Source of the DNA: Pseudomonadota bacterium
GTDB taxonomy: Bacteria > Pseudomonadota > Alphaproteobacteria > Azospirillales > Azospirillaceae
NCBI GenBank assembly: GCA_023423695.1
Contig: JAFAFA010000004.1
Coordinates: forward strand, 62,001-126,000
DNA length: 64,000 nt
Direction of reading: 5' to 3'
In this document: positions 9,001 to 17,311 of the stretch, piece after piece
Numbering within the stretch: the stretch's first letter is position 1
Layout: every line of letters begins with the position of its first letter
Translations under genes and position numbers: made by a program
Notes under the pieces: model-generated
Databases searched by the model: none
What the model was told of the DNA's origin: nothing
What the model saw: the letters and a program-made list of their open reading frames with translations, nothing else

Positions 9001-9885
9001 ATGACTGTTCAAAAACTCACAGGCTCGCTCGACTGGGACGACCTGCGCGTCTTCCTGGAATTGGCGCGGGCCGGCAGCCTGTCGGCGGCGGCGCGCGGCT
9101 TGCGGCTGAGCCACGCCACGGTCGGTCGCCGTCTGGCCGCGTTGGAAAGCGCTCTCGGCCGCAGCCTGATGGAACGCCGGCCGGACGGCTATGTCCTGAC
9201 CGAAGAGGGCGAGAGCGTCCGCGCCCTGGCCGAGGCGATGGACGAGCGGGCGCAGGCCATCCGCCGCCGCGAGGGCGATGACGCCGGGCTGACCGGCACC
9301 GTACGGCTGACCATGACCCAGGCGCTGGCCGACATCTTCCTGATCCCCCGCCTCGGGCCCTTGCGGGCGGCCAACCCGGGGCTGGATTTGGAGATCATCG
9401 TCGACAACCGCACCCTCAGCCTCGCGCGGCGGGAAGCCGATTTGGCGATCCGGCTGGCCCGGCCGCAGCGCGGCGATCTGGTGGGGCGGCGGCTGGCGAC
9501 GCTGGGCTATGGGCTCTATGCCGCACCGGACGCGCCCGACACGCTGATCGCCTATGACGAGTCGATGGCGGACCTGCCGGAGGCGCTGTGGCTGGACCGC
9601 CATGGCGGCGGCCGGCGCGTCGCCTTCCGCTCCAACAGCGTGCAGGGCCAACTGGCGGCGGCGGTCGCCGGCTTCGGCACCGCCTTCCTGCCCTGCATGC
9701 TGGCGGACGGCGTGCCGGGGCTGGAGCGCCTCCCGCTGTCCGGCCCGCCGCTGACCCGTGAAGTGTGGCTGCTGGTCCACCGCGACCGCCGCGAGGTGCC
9801 GCGGGTGCGGGCGGTGATCGAGCATCTGGTGGCGGTCTTCACCGCCGAACGGTCAAGGCTGGAGGGAACCGCCGTCGCTCAGTAA
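9001..9885 (+). CDS. LysR-family transcriptional regulator
   Basis: A 294-residue LysR-type regulator. The N-terminal winged helix-turn-helix (about residues 11-68) contains FLELARAGSLSAAARGL and LSHATVGRRLAALE; the rest is an inducer-binding domain with the LTGTVRLTMTQALAD linker-to-domain start. LysR proteins usually regulate the divergent neighbour, here the isochorismatase-family gene. The ligand is unknown. Its last seven bases overlap the end of the convergent truA gene. Confidence 0.92.
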   Translation: MTVQKLTGSLDWDDLRVFLELARAGSLSAAARGLRLSHATVGRRLAALESALGRSLMERRPDGYVLTEEGESVRALAEAMDERAQAIRRREGDDAGLTGTVRLTMTQALADIFLIPRLGPLRAANPGLDLEIIVDNRTLSLARREADLAIRLARPQRGDLVGRRLATLGYGLYAAPDAPDTLIAYDESMADLPEALWLDRHGGGRRVAFRSNSVQGQLAAAVAGFGTAFLPCMLADGVPGLERLPLSGPPLTREVWLLVHRDRREVPRVRAVIEHLVAVFTAERSRLEGTAVAQ

Positions 9886-10616
9886 CGTGCCGCCATGAAA
9901 TACAGCCCGTCCGGCGGGCAGGTCGGCCCGGCCTTGGCGCGGTCGCGGGCCTCCAGCGCACGGCGCACATCGTCGGGGGTCCATTTGCCGGCGCCGACCA
10001 GTTCCAGCGTGCCGACCATGTTGCGGACCTGATGGTGCAGGAAGGAGCGCGCGGCGGCATGGACGCGGATTTCCTCGCCCTGGCGTTCCACATCCAGCCG
10101 GTCGAGCGTCTTCACCGGCGACTTGGCCTGGCACAGCGCGGCGCGGAAGCTGGTGAAGTCGTGCTGCCCCACCAGGACCTGCGCCGCCGCGTGCATCGCC
10201 TCGGCATCCAGCGGGCGGGTGACGTGCCACGCCCGGCCGGATTCCAGCGCCAGCGGCGCCCGGCGGTTGACGATGCGGTAGACATAGGCGCGGCCGGTCG
10301 AGGTCAGCCGGGCGTGGAAGTCCTCAGCAACCGCCTCCACCTCCAGCACCGCGATGGGCGCCGGCTTCAGGTGGAAGTTCAGGGCGTCGCGCAGCTTCAG
10401 ACCGGTGAAGGGCTTTTCCAGGTCGAAATGGCAGACCTGCCCCAGCGCATGCACCCCGGCATCGGTGCGGCCGGAGCCATGCACCCGCACCACCTCGCCC
10501 GACAGGCGCTGCACCGCCTCCTCCAGGCTCTGCTGCACGGAGGGGCCGTTGTCCTGGCGCTGCCAGCCGACGAAGGGACGGCCGTCATACTCGACGGTCA
10601 GTTTCCAGCGCTGCAC
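9879..10616 (-). CDS. truA: tRNA pseudouridine(38-40) synthase
   Basis: Converts uridines 38-40 of the anticodon arm to pseudouridine. The 245 residues carry the TruA signatures LTVEYDGRPFVGWQRQ and GSGRTDAGVHALGQV with catalytic Asp52, then RRAPLALESGRAWHV and SFLHHQVRNMVGTL. It lies five bases downstream of fmt on the same strand and, with def further upstream, forms the common def-fmt-truA translation operon. Confidence 0.97.
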   Translation of the reverse strand: MQRWKLTVEYDGRPFVGWQRQDNGPSVQQSLEEAVQRLSGEVVRVHGSGRTDAGVHALGQVCHFDLEKPFTGLKLRDALNFHLKPAPIAVLEVEAVAEDFHARLTSTGRAYVYRIVNRRAPLALESGRAWHVTRPLDAEAMHAAAQVLVGQHDFTSFRAALCQAKSPVKTLDRLDVERQGEEIRVHAAARSFLHHQVRNMVGTLELVGAGKWTPDDVRRALEARDRAKAGPTCPPDGLYFMAARY

Positions 10617-10621
10617 GACGG

Positions 10622-11578
10622 TCAGTCCGCGCCGGGGTCGGCAGAGACGGGGGCGGAGACCGGCTGCCCGATGTCGAGCGCGAAGCCGCGCAGGAAGGCC
10701 GCGCCGTCGACCGGCGCCTTGCCCGGCCGCTGCACCCTGGCCAGCCGCACCGCGCCATCGGCGCAGGCCACGGTCAGCCGGTCGTCCAGAAGCGTGCCGG
10801 GCGTGCCCATGCCGGCCGCGGGTTCCGCCGCCAGAACCTTGATGCGCTCGCCATTCGCCGCGTCGAACCAGCAGCCGGGCCAGGGGGTCAGGGCGCGGAC
10901 CTGCCGCTCGACGTAAGCGGCGGGCTGGCTCCAGTCGAGCCGGCCATCCTCGCGCGTCAGCTTGGCGGCGTAGGTGACGCCGTCCTCCGGCTGCGGCACG
11001 GCGGTCAGTGTGCCGGCGGCCAGACCCTCCAGCGCCGGGACGATCATCCGGGCGCCGAGCGCCGCCAGCTCGTCATGCAGGCTACTGGTGGTGGTGGCGG
11101 GGGTGATCGCCACCGCCTCCTTCGACAGCATGGCGCCGGTGTCGAGCCCGATGTCCATCTGCATGATGGTGATCCCGGTTTCGGCATCGCCGGCCAGGAT
11201 CGAGCGTTGGATCGGCGCCGCCCCGCGCCAGCGCGGCAACAGCGAGCCATGCACGTTGACGCAACCCAGCCGCGGCGCATCCAGGATCGGCTGCGGCAGG
11301 ATCAGGCCATAGGCGGCGACCACCGCAACATCGGCCTTGAGGTCGGCGAACTCGGCCTGGGCCTCGGCATTGCGCAAGCTCTTGGGCGTGCGCACGGGGA
11401 TGCCGTGCTCCTCGGCGAAGCGGTGGACCGGCGATTTCTGCACCTGCTGGCCGCGGCCGGCCGGGCGCGGCGGCTGGCTGTAGGTGCAGACGACCTGATG
11501 CCCCGCCTCGATCAGCGCGGCAAGGCTGGGCACGGCGAAATCCGGCGTGCCCATGAAGACGAGACGGAGCGGGGTCAT
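10622..11578 (-). CDS. fmt: methionyl-tRNA formyltransferase
   Basis: Formylates initiator Met-tRNA using 10-formyltetrahydrofolate. The 318 residues begin with RLVFMGTPDFAVPSL, and the catalytic Asn108, His110 and Asp146 lie in CVNVHGSLLPRWRGAAPIQ and MDIGLDTGAM. A C-terminal OB-like domain follows from about residue 210. It is sandwiched between def (19 bases upstream) and truA (five bases downstream), so co-transcription is very likely. Confidence 0.97.
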   Translation of the reverse strand: MTPLRLVFMGTPDFAVPSLAALIEAGHQVVCTYSQPPRPAGRGQQVQKSPVHRFAEEHGIPVRTPKSLRNAEAQAEFADLKADVAVVAAYGLILPQPILDAPRLGCVNVHGSLLPRWRGAAPIQRSILAGDAETGITIMQMDIGLDTGAMLSKEAVAITPATTTSSLHDELAALGARMIVPALEGLAAGTLTAVPQPEDGVTYAAKLTREDGRLDWSQPAAYVERQVRALTPWPGCWFDAANGERIKVLAAEPAAGMGTPGTLLDDRLTVACADGAVRLARVQRPGKAPVDGAAFLRGFALDIGQPVSAPVSADPGAD

Positions 11579-11597
11579 CTTTTTCTATCGAGGCGGA

Positions 11598-12110
11598 TCA
11601 GGCCGTCGCCTTCTGCATCTTCTGGACCTTCTTCAGCAGGATGTTCCGCTTCAGCATCGACAGGTAGTCGACGAACAGAACGCCGTTCAGATGGTCGATC
11701 TCATGCTGGATGCAGGTGGCGAGCATCCCGTCTGCCTCGATCTCCTGCTGCTGGTTCTTTTCGTCCAGATAGCGGACGCGGATGCGCTGGGGCCGGGTGA
11801 CCTCGGCATACTGCTCCGGCACCGACAGGCAGCCTTCCTCGCACACCGCCTTCTCGTCGGACGACCAGACGATTTCCGGGTTGGCGAGGCGGATCGGGTT
11901 CGCCGGCTCGCCCTTTTCATGGACGTCGACGACGATGACGCGGTCGAGCACGCCGACCTGCGGGGCGGCCAGACCGATGCCGTTGGCGTCGTACATGGTC
12001 TCCACCATGTCGTCCATCAGCTTGACGACGCGCGCATCCACTTCGGCGACGGGTTGCGCCTTGCGCTTCAGGATCGGATGCGGGGCGACGAGGATCGGAA
12101 GACGGGCCAT
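11598..12110 (-). CDS. def: peptide deformylase
   Basis: Removes the formyl group from new N-terminal methionines; Fe2+-type metalloenzyme. The 170 residues contain all three motifs: GIGLAAPQVG (44-53), EEGCLSVP with metal ligand Cys94, and QHEIDHLNG with His136, catalytic Glu137 and His140. I start at the ATG at 12110, which gives MARLPILVAPHPIL as in homologues; an upstream ATG in frame adds ten unlike residues. First gene of the def-fmt-truA run. Confidence 0.97.
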   Translation of the reverse strand: MARLPILVAPHPILKRKAQPVAEVDARVVKLMDDMVETMYDANGIGLAAPQVGVLDRVIVVDVHEKGEPANPIRLANPEIVWSSDEKAVCEEGCLSVPEQYAEVTRPQRIRVRYLDEKNQQQEIEADGMLATCIQHEIDHLNGVLFVDYLSMLKRNILLKKVQKMQKATA

Positions 12111-12250
12111 GGGTGCTCGATGATGATAGGGGGAGTTCAAACGGACAAAGTAGGCGGACCGAGTGTTTTGGTCAAGGAATCGGACCTATGCGAACGGTGC
12201 GGAACCGCTCACCGTGCAGGGTTGCGCCGGACGCCGGTTGGGCGTAGTCG

Positions 12251-13060
12251 ATGCCGATCATGCGTGATGCGACCACCGCCCCCACCCCTCCCCCGCGCTG
12301 GACCCAGGACGCCGCCTTGGCCCTGGTGTTCCTGACCCGCCTGCCCTTTCCACCCCTGGGACCTCTCAACGGGCCGCTGGCCGAGGGCGCATCAGCGCGG
12401 GCGATGGGGTGGTTTCCGCTGGTCGGCGCGTTGGTCGGGCTGGCGGGCGGCGCGGTGTTCGCCGCCGCCGCCGCGCTGCAGCTGCCGCCGCTGGCGGGCG
12501 CGCTGCTGGCCCTGGCGGCGACGGTCCGGTTGACCGGCGGGCTGCACGAGGACGGCGCGGCCGACGTCGCCGACGGCTTCGGCGGCGGGCGCGATCCGGC
12601 GCGCAAGCTGGAGATCATGCGCGACAGCCGGGTCGGCAGCTACGGCGTGCTGGCGCTGGTCTTCTCGATCGGTATCCGGGCGGCGGCGCTGGCGGCCCTG
12701 CCGGTGCCGGCGGCGGTCGCGGCGCTGGTGGCGGCGGGTGCGCTGTCTCGCTGCGGACTGGCGGCGATGGCGCGCATCCTGCCCCCGGCCCGGCGCGACG
12801 GGCTGGCGGCGGCACTGGGCCGGCCGGCGATGGCGACGGTGCTGCTGGCGCTGGTTTCCGGCATCGCAGTTGCGGCGGTGGCTCTCGGCGGACTGGCCCT
12901 GCCGGCCCTGGCAGCATCCCTCCTGGGGGTGGCCGCGGTGGGGGCGCTCGCCCGGCGCCATCTCGGCGGACAGACCGGCGATGTTTTCGGCGCGGCCCAG
13001 CAGGTGGCGGAGGCCGCGGTCCTGCTGACCCTCTGCACATTCCTTGGAGCAGCGGCATGA
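12251..13060 (+). CDS. cobS: adenosylcobinamide-GDP ribazoletransferase (cobalamin synthase)
   Basis: Joins alpha-ribazole (phosphate) to adenosylcobinamide-GDP, the last assembly step of cobalamin; integral inner-membrane protein. The 269 residues contain LTRLPFP near the start, the acidic family signature GGLHEDGAADVADGFGGG and KLEIMRDSRVGSYG, and the chain is hydrophobic throughout. The ATG at 12251 and the one three codons on are both possible. Its stop overlaps the next gene's start (ATGA), indicating translational coupling with the histidine phosphatase. I see no cobalamin riboswitch in the 140 bases between it and def. Confidence 0.93.
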   Translation: MPIMRDATTAPTPPPRWTQDAALALVFLTRLPFPPLGPLNGPLAEGASARAMGWFPLVGALVGLAGGAVFAAAAALQLPPLAGALLALAATVRLTGGLHEDGAADVADGFGGGRDPARKLEIMRDSRVGSYGVLALVFSIGIRAAALAALPVPAAVAALVAAGALSRCGLAAMARILPPARRDGLAAALGRPAMATVLLALVSGIAVAAVALGGLALPALAASLLGVAAVGALARRHLGGQTGDVFGAAQQVAEAAVLLTLCTFLGAAA

Positions 13061-13701
13061 ATTCGGTGAGCCTCACCCCCCTGACCGTCACCCGCTGGTG
13101 GCTGATCCGCCATGCACCGGTCCACAACCCGGACAACGTCATCTGCGGGTCGAGCGACCGCGAGGCCGACACCGGCAACCGCACGACGGCGGCGGCGCTC
13201 GCGGCCAGCCTGCCCGTGGAAGCCCTGTGGCTGACCAGCCCGCTCCGCCGCAGCCGGCAGACCGCCCAGGCGCTGTGGACCCGCAACCCCCGCCTTGCCG
13301 ACACCGCGGTGGTGGAGCCGGCGCTGGCCGAGCAGGATTTCGGCGAGTGGGAGGGCATCAGCCACGACACCGCAGCGACGCGCGATGCGGAGGCGGCGGC
13401 CCGCTTCTGGCGCGACCCGGCCCGCCACGCCCCGCCCGGCGGCGAGAGCTTCGCCGCGGTGATGGAGCGCACGGCGGCGGCCCTGCGGCGGCTGACCGAC
13501 ATCCATGTCGGACGCGATCTGGTTGCGGTGATCCATGCCGGAACCATCCGTGGCGCGCTGGCGCTGGCGTTGGATCTGACGCCGGAGGCAGCGTTGCGGT
13601 TGCGGATCGACCCGTGGTCGCTGACCCGGATCGACCACTACCACGCCGGGACAGGATCCTGGTCGGTCGGGGGAGTGAACGCCCAACCCGGAACTTTTTG
13701 A
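13057..13701 (+). CDS. cobC: histidine phosphatase family protein, probable alpha-ribazole phosphatase
   Basis: A 214-residue phosphoglycerate-mutase-like phosphatase. The catalytic histidine lies in WWLIRHAP (the usual RHG is RHA here), followed by LWLTSPLRRSRQTA, an acid residue in EQDFGEWEGI and the second histidine in VAVIHAGTIRGAL. The ATGA overlap with cobS points to alpha-ribazole-5'-phosphate dephosphorylation in cobalamin nucleotide-loop assembly. The family is promiscuous, so the symbol rests on context. Confidence 0.82.
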   Translation: MNSVSLTPLTVTRWWLIRHAPVHNPDNVICGSSDREADTGNRTTAAALAASLPVEALWLTSPLRRSRQTAQALWTRNPRLADTAVVEPALAEQDFGEWEGISHDTAATRDAEAAARFWRDPARHAPPGGESFAAVMERTAAALRRLTDIHVGRDLVAVIHAGTIRGALALALDLTPEAALRLRIDPWSLTRIDHYHAGTGSWSVGGVNAQPGTF

Positions 13702-13753
13702 CCACGAATGGCGTTCCCCTGTCTCCGCTGGGCTACCGAACGAGAGGCAGACC

Positions 13754-14278
13754 ATGGTCCATAGCACCACCGCCGGCCACAGCCCTGACCAGGGTGAAGT
13801 CAAGAAGCTCTGGGAGATGATGAAGGGCGTCCAGGTCGCGATGATGACGACGCTGGACGACAACGGCCGGCTGAACTCCCGTCCGATGGCGACCTTGTCC
13901 CATGCGGGGTTCGAAGACGGCACCCTATGGTTCTTCACCCGCGCCCATTCCGAAAAGGTGGCGGAGATCGACCGCCATTGGCGTGTCAACCTCGCCTACT
14001 CCAACCCGGACAAGCAGGATTACGTCTCCGTCTCCGGCATCGCCGAGGTGGTGCGCGACCGCGACAAGATCCGCTTCCTGTGGCGCGACATCATGAGCAC
14101 CTGGTTCCCCCAGGGGCCGGACGATCCGGAGGTCGCCCTGCTGAAGGTGTCGGTCGATCAGGCCGAATATTGGGACAGCCCGTCGAGCACCATGGTCTAC
14201 GCCTACGGCTATGTGAAGGCGAAGCTGACCGGCCAGTCGCCGGACCCGGGCGACAACGCGAAGATCGCGTTTCAGTAA
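13754..14278 (+). CDS. pyridoxamine 5'-phosphate oxidase-family flavin-binding protein (general stress protein 26 type)
   Basis: A 174-residue split-barrel protein of the PPOX-like family. The pattern VAMMTTLDDNGRLNSRPMAT followed by GTLWFFTRAHSEKVAEI and VNLAYSNPDKQDYVSVSG is typical of the general-stress-protein 26/FMN-binding branch, not of PdxH itself. Likely binds a flavin and acts in reduction or stress response; the substrate is unknown. The ATG at 13754 follows GAGAGG. A strong bidirectional terminator follows the stop. Confidence 0.85.
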   Translation: MVHSTTAGHSPDQGEVKKLWEMMKGVQVAMMTTLDDNGRLNSRPMATLSHAGFEDGTLWFFTRAHSEKVAEIDRHWRVNLAYSNPDKQDYVSVSGIAEVVRDRDKIRFLWRDIMSTWFPQGPDDPEVALLKVSVDQAEYWDSPSSTMVYAYGYVKAKLTGQSPDPGDNAKIAFQ

Positions 14279-14305
14279 AAAGGCAGGCCGACGGGCCAAC
14301 CTGAC

Positions 14306-14355
14306 ATGGAAACGCCCCCCTGCCGACCGCGAGGCCGACAGGGGGGCGTTTCCAT
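14306..14355. terminator. strong bidirectional terminator
   Basis: ATGGAAACGCCCCCCTG at 14306-14322 is perfectly complementary to 14339-14355, with a 16-base loop that can pair further. It lies between the ends of two convergent genes, and the outer AAAC/GTTT pairs give short T tracts on both strands. Confidence 0.85.
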
Positions 14356-14384
14356 TCGAGGACCGGAAGCGTCAGAGACGCTGC

Positions 14385-15755
14385 TTACCAGCTCTTCGCA
14401 CGGGCCGCCGGCTTGCCGTTGCCGTGGGCTTCACGACGGGCATGGGCATGGTCCGGACGGGCATCGCCGCGATGGTTGTCGTTGCGGGCATAGTCCGGAC
14501 GCGGGCCACGCGGGGCGTGCGGGCCCTTGGACTCGCCGTTGCGGTGCCACGGCTTGCCGGCGCCGCCACCCGGACGGCCGCTGCGACCGGCCGGACGGCC
14601 GGCTCCGCCGGTGGTGAAGGGACGCGTCGGCTCCAGGCCGGGCACCACATGCACCTCGAGCGTCGCCTTCGTGTAGCGCTCGATGCGGACCAGCGTCTCG
14701 CGGTCGGCGCGGGCAGCGAAGGAGATGGCAACGCCCGAGGCGCCGGCGCGGCCGGTGCGGCCGATACGGTGGACATAGTCCTCCGCCGAGCGCGGCAGGT
14801 CGAAGTTGATGACGTGGGTGATGTCGCGCACGTCGATGCCGCGGGCGGCAACGTCGGTGGCGACCAGCAGGCGGACCTGACCGGTGCGCAGACGCTGGAG
14901 CGTGCGGTTGCGCTTGGTCTGGTCCATGTCGCCGTGCAGGGCGGCGGCGGCATGGCCGGCGGCGCTCAGCTCCTCGGCCAGCGTGTCGGCATCACGCTTG
15001 GTGGCGGCGAAGATGATCGCCTTACCGACCTCTTCCTGAGCAGCGAAATGCTGCAGCAGGCGGCGCTTGTGGTCGAGATCGTCGGCATGGTGCAGACGCT
15101 GTTCGACGTTGATTGCGGTCGCCTGGCTCTCGACGGCCACGCGCTCCGGGTTGCGCAGCAGGTTGCCGGCCAGCTGCGCCATGCGGCGGTCCAGCGTGGC
15201 GGTGAACAGCAGGGTCTGGCGCGTCGGCGGGCAGCACTTGGCGATGGTCTCGACATCGTCGAGGAAGCCCATGTCCAGCATGCGGTCGGCCTCGTCGAGG
15301 ATCAGCACCTCGACCTCGTCCAGCGCGATGCGGCGGCGGGCGACGTGGTCCAGCAGGCGGCCCGGGGTGCAGACGAGAACGTCGACCGGGCGCGACAGCA
15401 GGCGCAGCTGCTCGCGGTAGGGCATGCCGCCGACCACGTCCACGATGTTCAGCTTCATGAACTTCGCGTATTTGCGGGCGGCGTCGGTGACCTGCTTGGC
15501 CAACTCGCGGGTCGGGGCCAGAACCAGCACGCGCGGGGTGGCGGCGCCGTTCAGCGGCAGCTCGGCGGTGCGGGTCAGCGCCGGCAGCATGAAGGCGGCG
15601 GTCTTGCCGGTGCCGGTTTCGGCGGTGGCGAGGATGTCGCGGCCCTGGAGCGCCGGCGGAATGGCGGCCAGCTGGACCGGGGTGGGAACGGTGTATTCGA
15701 ACGCCTCGAGGGCCTTCAGGACGAGCGGGTGCAGGCCGAGTTCGGAAAACGTCAA
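14385..15755 (-). CDS. DEAD-box ATP-dependent RNA helicase, RhlE type
   Basis: A 456-residue RNA helicase. In order: Q motif in FSELGLHPLVLKALEAF and PTPVQ; motif I AETGTGKTAAF; PTRELAKQV; the DEAD box VLILDEADRML; FTATL (motif III, TAT); ATDVAARGID and HRIGRTGRAG in the second RecA domain. The last 75 residues are rich in Arg, Gly, His and Asn (an RNA-binding tail), as in RhlE. Likely helps ribosome assembly or RNA turnover, perhaps in the cold. The ATG at 15755 starts right at the Q motif, leaving about 290 bases upstream for a promoter and leader. Confidence 0.94.
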   Translation of the reverse strand: MTFSELGLHPLVLKALEAFEYTVPTPVQLAAIPPALQGRDILATAETGTGKTAAFMLPALTRTAELPLNGAATPRVLVLAPTRELAKQVTDAARKYAKFMKLNIVDVVGGMPYREQLRLLSRPVDVLVCTPGRLLDHVARRRIALDEVEVLILDEADRMLDMGFLDDVETIAKCCPPTRQTLLFTATLDRRMAQLAGNLLRNPERVAVESQATAINVEQRLHHADDLDHKRRLLQHFAAQEEVGKAIIFAATKRDADTLAEELSAAGHAAAALHGDMDQTKRNRTLQRLRTGQVRLLVATDVAARGIDVRDITHVINFDLPRSAEDYVHRIGRTGRAGASGVAISFAARADRETLVRIERYTKATLEVHVVPGLEPTRPFTTGGAGRPAGRSGRPGGGAGKPWHRNGESKGPHAPRGPRPDYARNDNHRGDARPDHAHARREAHGNGKPAARAKSW

Positions 15756-16048
15756 GTCGTAACAACCTTCTCAAAGCAACACGGCACGGCCCCGCGCGCC
15801 CCGATGGCGGGCGTGGGACATACCGGCGGACTCGCCGGGAGGAGGTCGATAGAGGGAGAGGCGTCTATCCGATGCAGCGGCGAGAGCGTCCCTAGAACAC
15901 CGGGACGTTTGCCCCCTAGGGGGTTGCCGTTGCGCAATCACAGCGCGTCTCGCTCAAGAGACGCGCGAGCCTCCAGCGAACAAGACGGCATACATAGGCT
16001 ATTGCGCCGCACAACACAAGGGGCATCGCCGAACGAGCCCCGCGTCGT
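15756..16048. other. intergenic region upstream of the DEAD-box helicase
   Basis: No convincing gene. It should hold the promoter and 5' leader of the helicase on the minus strand. A short palindrome CCCCTAGGGG lies near 15913. Leaders of such helicases can be temperature-responsive, but I see nothing specific. Confidence 0.5.
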
Positions 16049-16573
16049 TCACTTGACCACCATGCGTTCGATGTAGACGTCGCGGATCAGGCCGGCCCCG
16101 GCCTCACGGTTCACGGCGTCCCTGATGCTCCGCTTCAGGAAGGCGGCGGAGCCGCTGCCGGTCAGGGTTTCCGCGCCGGCTTGGCTGACGGTCTGGAACA
16201 GCCGGTCGGCGATGCGGTCCTGGTAACGCAGAACCCGGTCGGCCTCCACCTTCGGCGCCAGCACCAGCGAGACCTGCATCTCGACCGCGCGCAGGCCGCC
16301 CAGCGGAACCTCGATTGCCGGCAACTGCGCAAGATTGGGCTTCGGCCCCATGCGCGCCTCGATCCGCCGCTGTTCCGCGATGCGGTCCACCGCGATGCCG
16401 CCGCCATAGGCCAGCCCCGCCAGGGTCAGCAGCGCGATCAGGACGACGATCAGCGTGCGGGTCGGATGGGTGGGCTCGGAATGGGGGGCATGCGCGTCCA
16501 GCGGATCCCGCTGCAGCGGATCGGGAGGCGGGGCCGGGTACGGCTTTCCGTGCAGCGTTCGGTGCGTGGCCAT
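16049..16573 (-). CDS. FliL-like single-pass membrane protein
   Basis: 174 residues: a proline-rich cytoplasmic start, one hydrophobic segment (about residues 39-60, TLIVVLIALLTLAGLAYGGG), then a soluble domain. That domain has the spacing and ending of flagellar FliL proteins: a strand with MQVSLVLAP, an RYQDRIADRLFQTVS helix, and the close RDAVNREAGAGLIRDVYIERM. FliL supports torque at the flagellar stator, but no other flagellar gene is present here, so it may be a FliL paralogue with another role. Confidence 0.55.
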   Translation of the reverse strand: MATHRTLHGKPYPAPPPDPLQRDPLDAHAPHSEPTHPTRTLIVVLIALLTLAGLAYGGGIAVDRIAEQRRIEARMGPKPNLAQLPAIEVPLGGLRAVEMQVSLVLAPKVEADRVLRYQDRIADRLFQTVSQAGAETLTGSGSAAFLKRSIRDAVNREAGAGLIRDVYIERMVVK

Positions 16574-16695
16574 CGTCGGCCTCCTCCAGGCCGGACAGGG
16601 GCATGGAGGAGCCTACCGCCGCCGCGGTTAAGATTCGGTGGAGGCGGGGACGCCGCCCTGGAGCGGACGCCCCACCTGAAGCCTCCCGCCGGCGC

Positions 16696-17163
16696 TCAGG
16701 CCGCCACGGGCATCCGGCCGTCCCGCGCACGCATCAGCAGCCAGACCACCGATACGCCCAGCAGCTTCGACGCGAAGCTGGCCGCCCACACGGCGGGGTC
16801 CCAGATGTCCAGCATGCCGAAGAAGATGGCGGTGTCGACCGGCACCGACAGGGCGGCGCTGATCCACAGACGGTCGCGCAGGGGACGGCGGGTGACGGTG
16901 AAGACCGCCCAGTCGATCATCTCCGACACCGCGAAGGCGAGAACGCTGGCGGTGGCGACGACGGGGTCGGTCAGCAGATAGGACAGCACGGTGCCGCCCA
17001 GCATGGCAGCGAGCGCCCAATGGCCGAAGCGCACCTGCACCATGTCGCGCAGGATGAAGATCAGCCCGGCCCAGCAGGACCAGACCAGATCCAGGTGCGG
17101 AAACAGGCTGAAGGCGAAGTTGATGGCAAGAATGCTGCCGATATAGGCGGCGAGCCAGAGCAT
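16696..17163 (-). CDS. VUT-family membrane protein (queuosine-precursor transporter-like)
   Basis: 155 residues with about five hydrophobic helices. The pattern MLWLAAYIGSILAINFAF, AGLIFILRDMVQ, AFAVSEMIDWAVFTV, LWISAALSVPVDTAIFF and FASKLLGVSVVW matches the VUT/YhhQ (DUF165) family, some members of which import preQ0 or preQ1 for queuosine. GGAGG lies nine bases before the chosen ATG at 17163; an in-frame ATG 11 codons upstream is possible. No queuosine genes or preQ1 riboswitch are seen next to it, so the substrate is inferred from the family only. Confidence 0.72.
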   Translation of the reverse strand: MLWLAAYIGSILAINFAFSLFPHLDLVWSCWAGLIFILRDMVQVRFGHWALAAMLGGTVLSYLLTDPVVATASVLAFAVSEMIDWAVFTVTRRPLRDRLWISAALSVPVDTAIFFGMLDIWDPAVWAASFASKLLGVSVVWLLMRARDGRMPVAA

Positions 17164-17311
17164 GGCGATGATCCTCCGAAAGCGGACCCGCGGCAATACG
17201 GGCGCCGGTGACCGGAGCAGTCCCCGCGTGAATGCGAGCGCCCCGAAACCGCTCTAGCTAACAGAACATCGCCATGGTGGAAAGGTGCCGTGTGCCCCCT
17301 CGGACACGCCC

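Noticed and set aside
12111..12250. Cobalamin riboswitch before cobS
   Set aside because: The region is only 140 bases, and no B12-box-like sequence or conserved core is visible.
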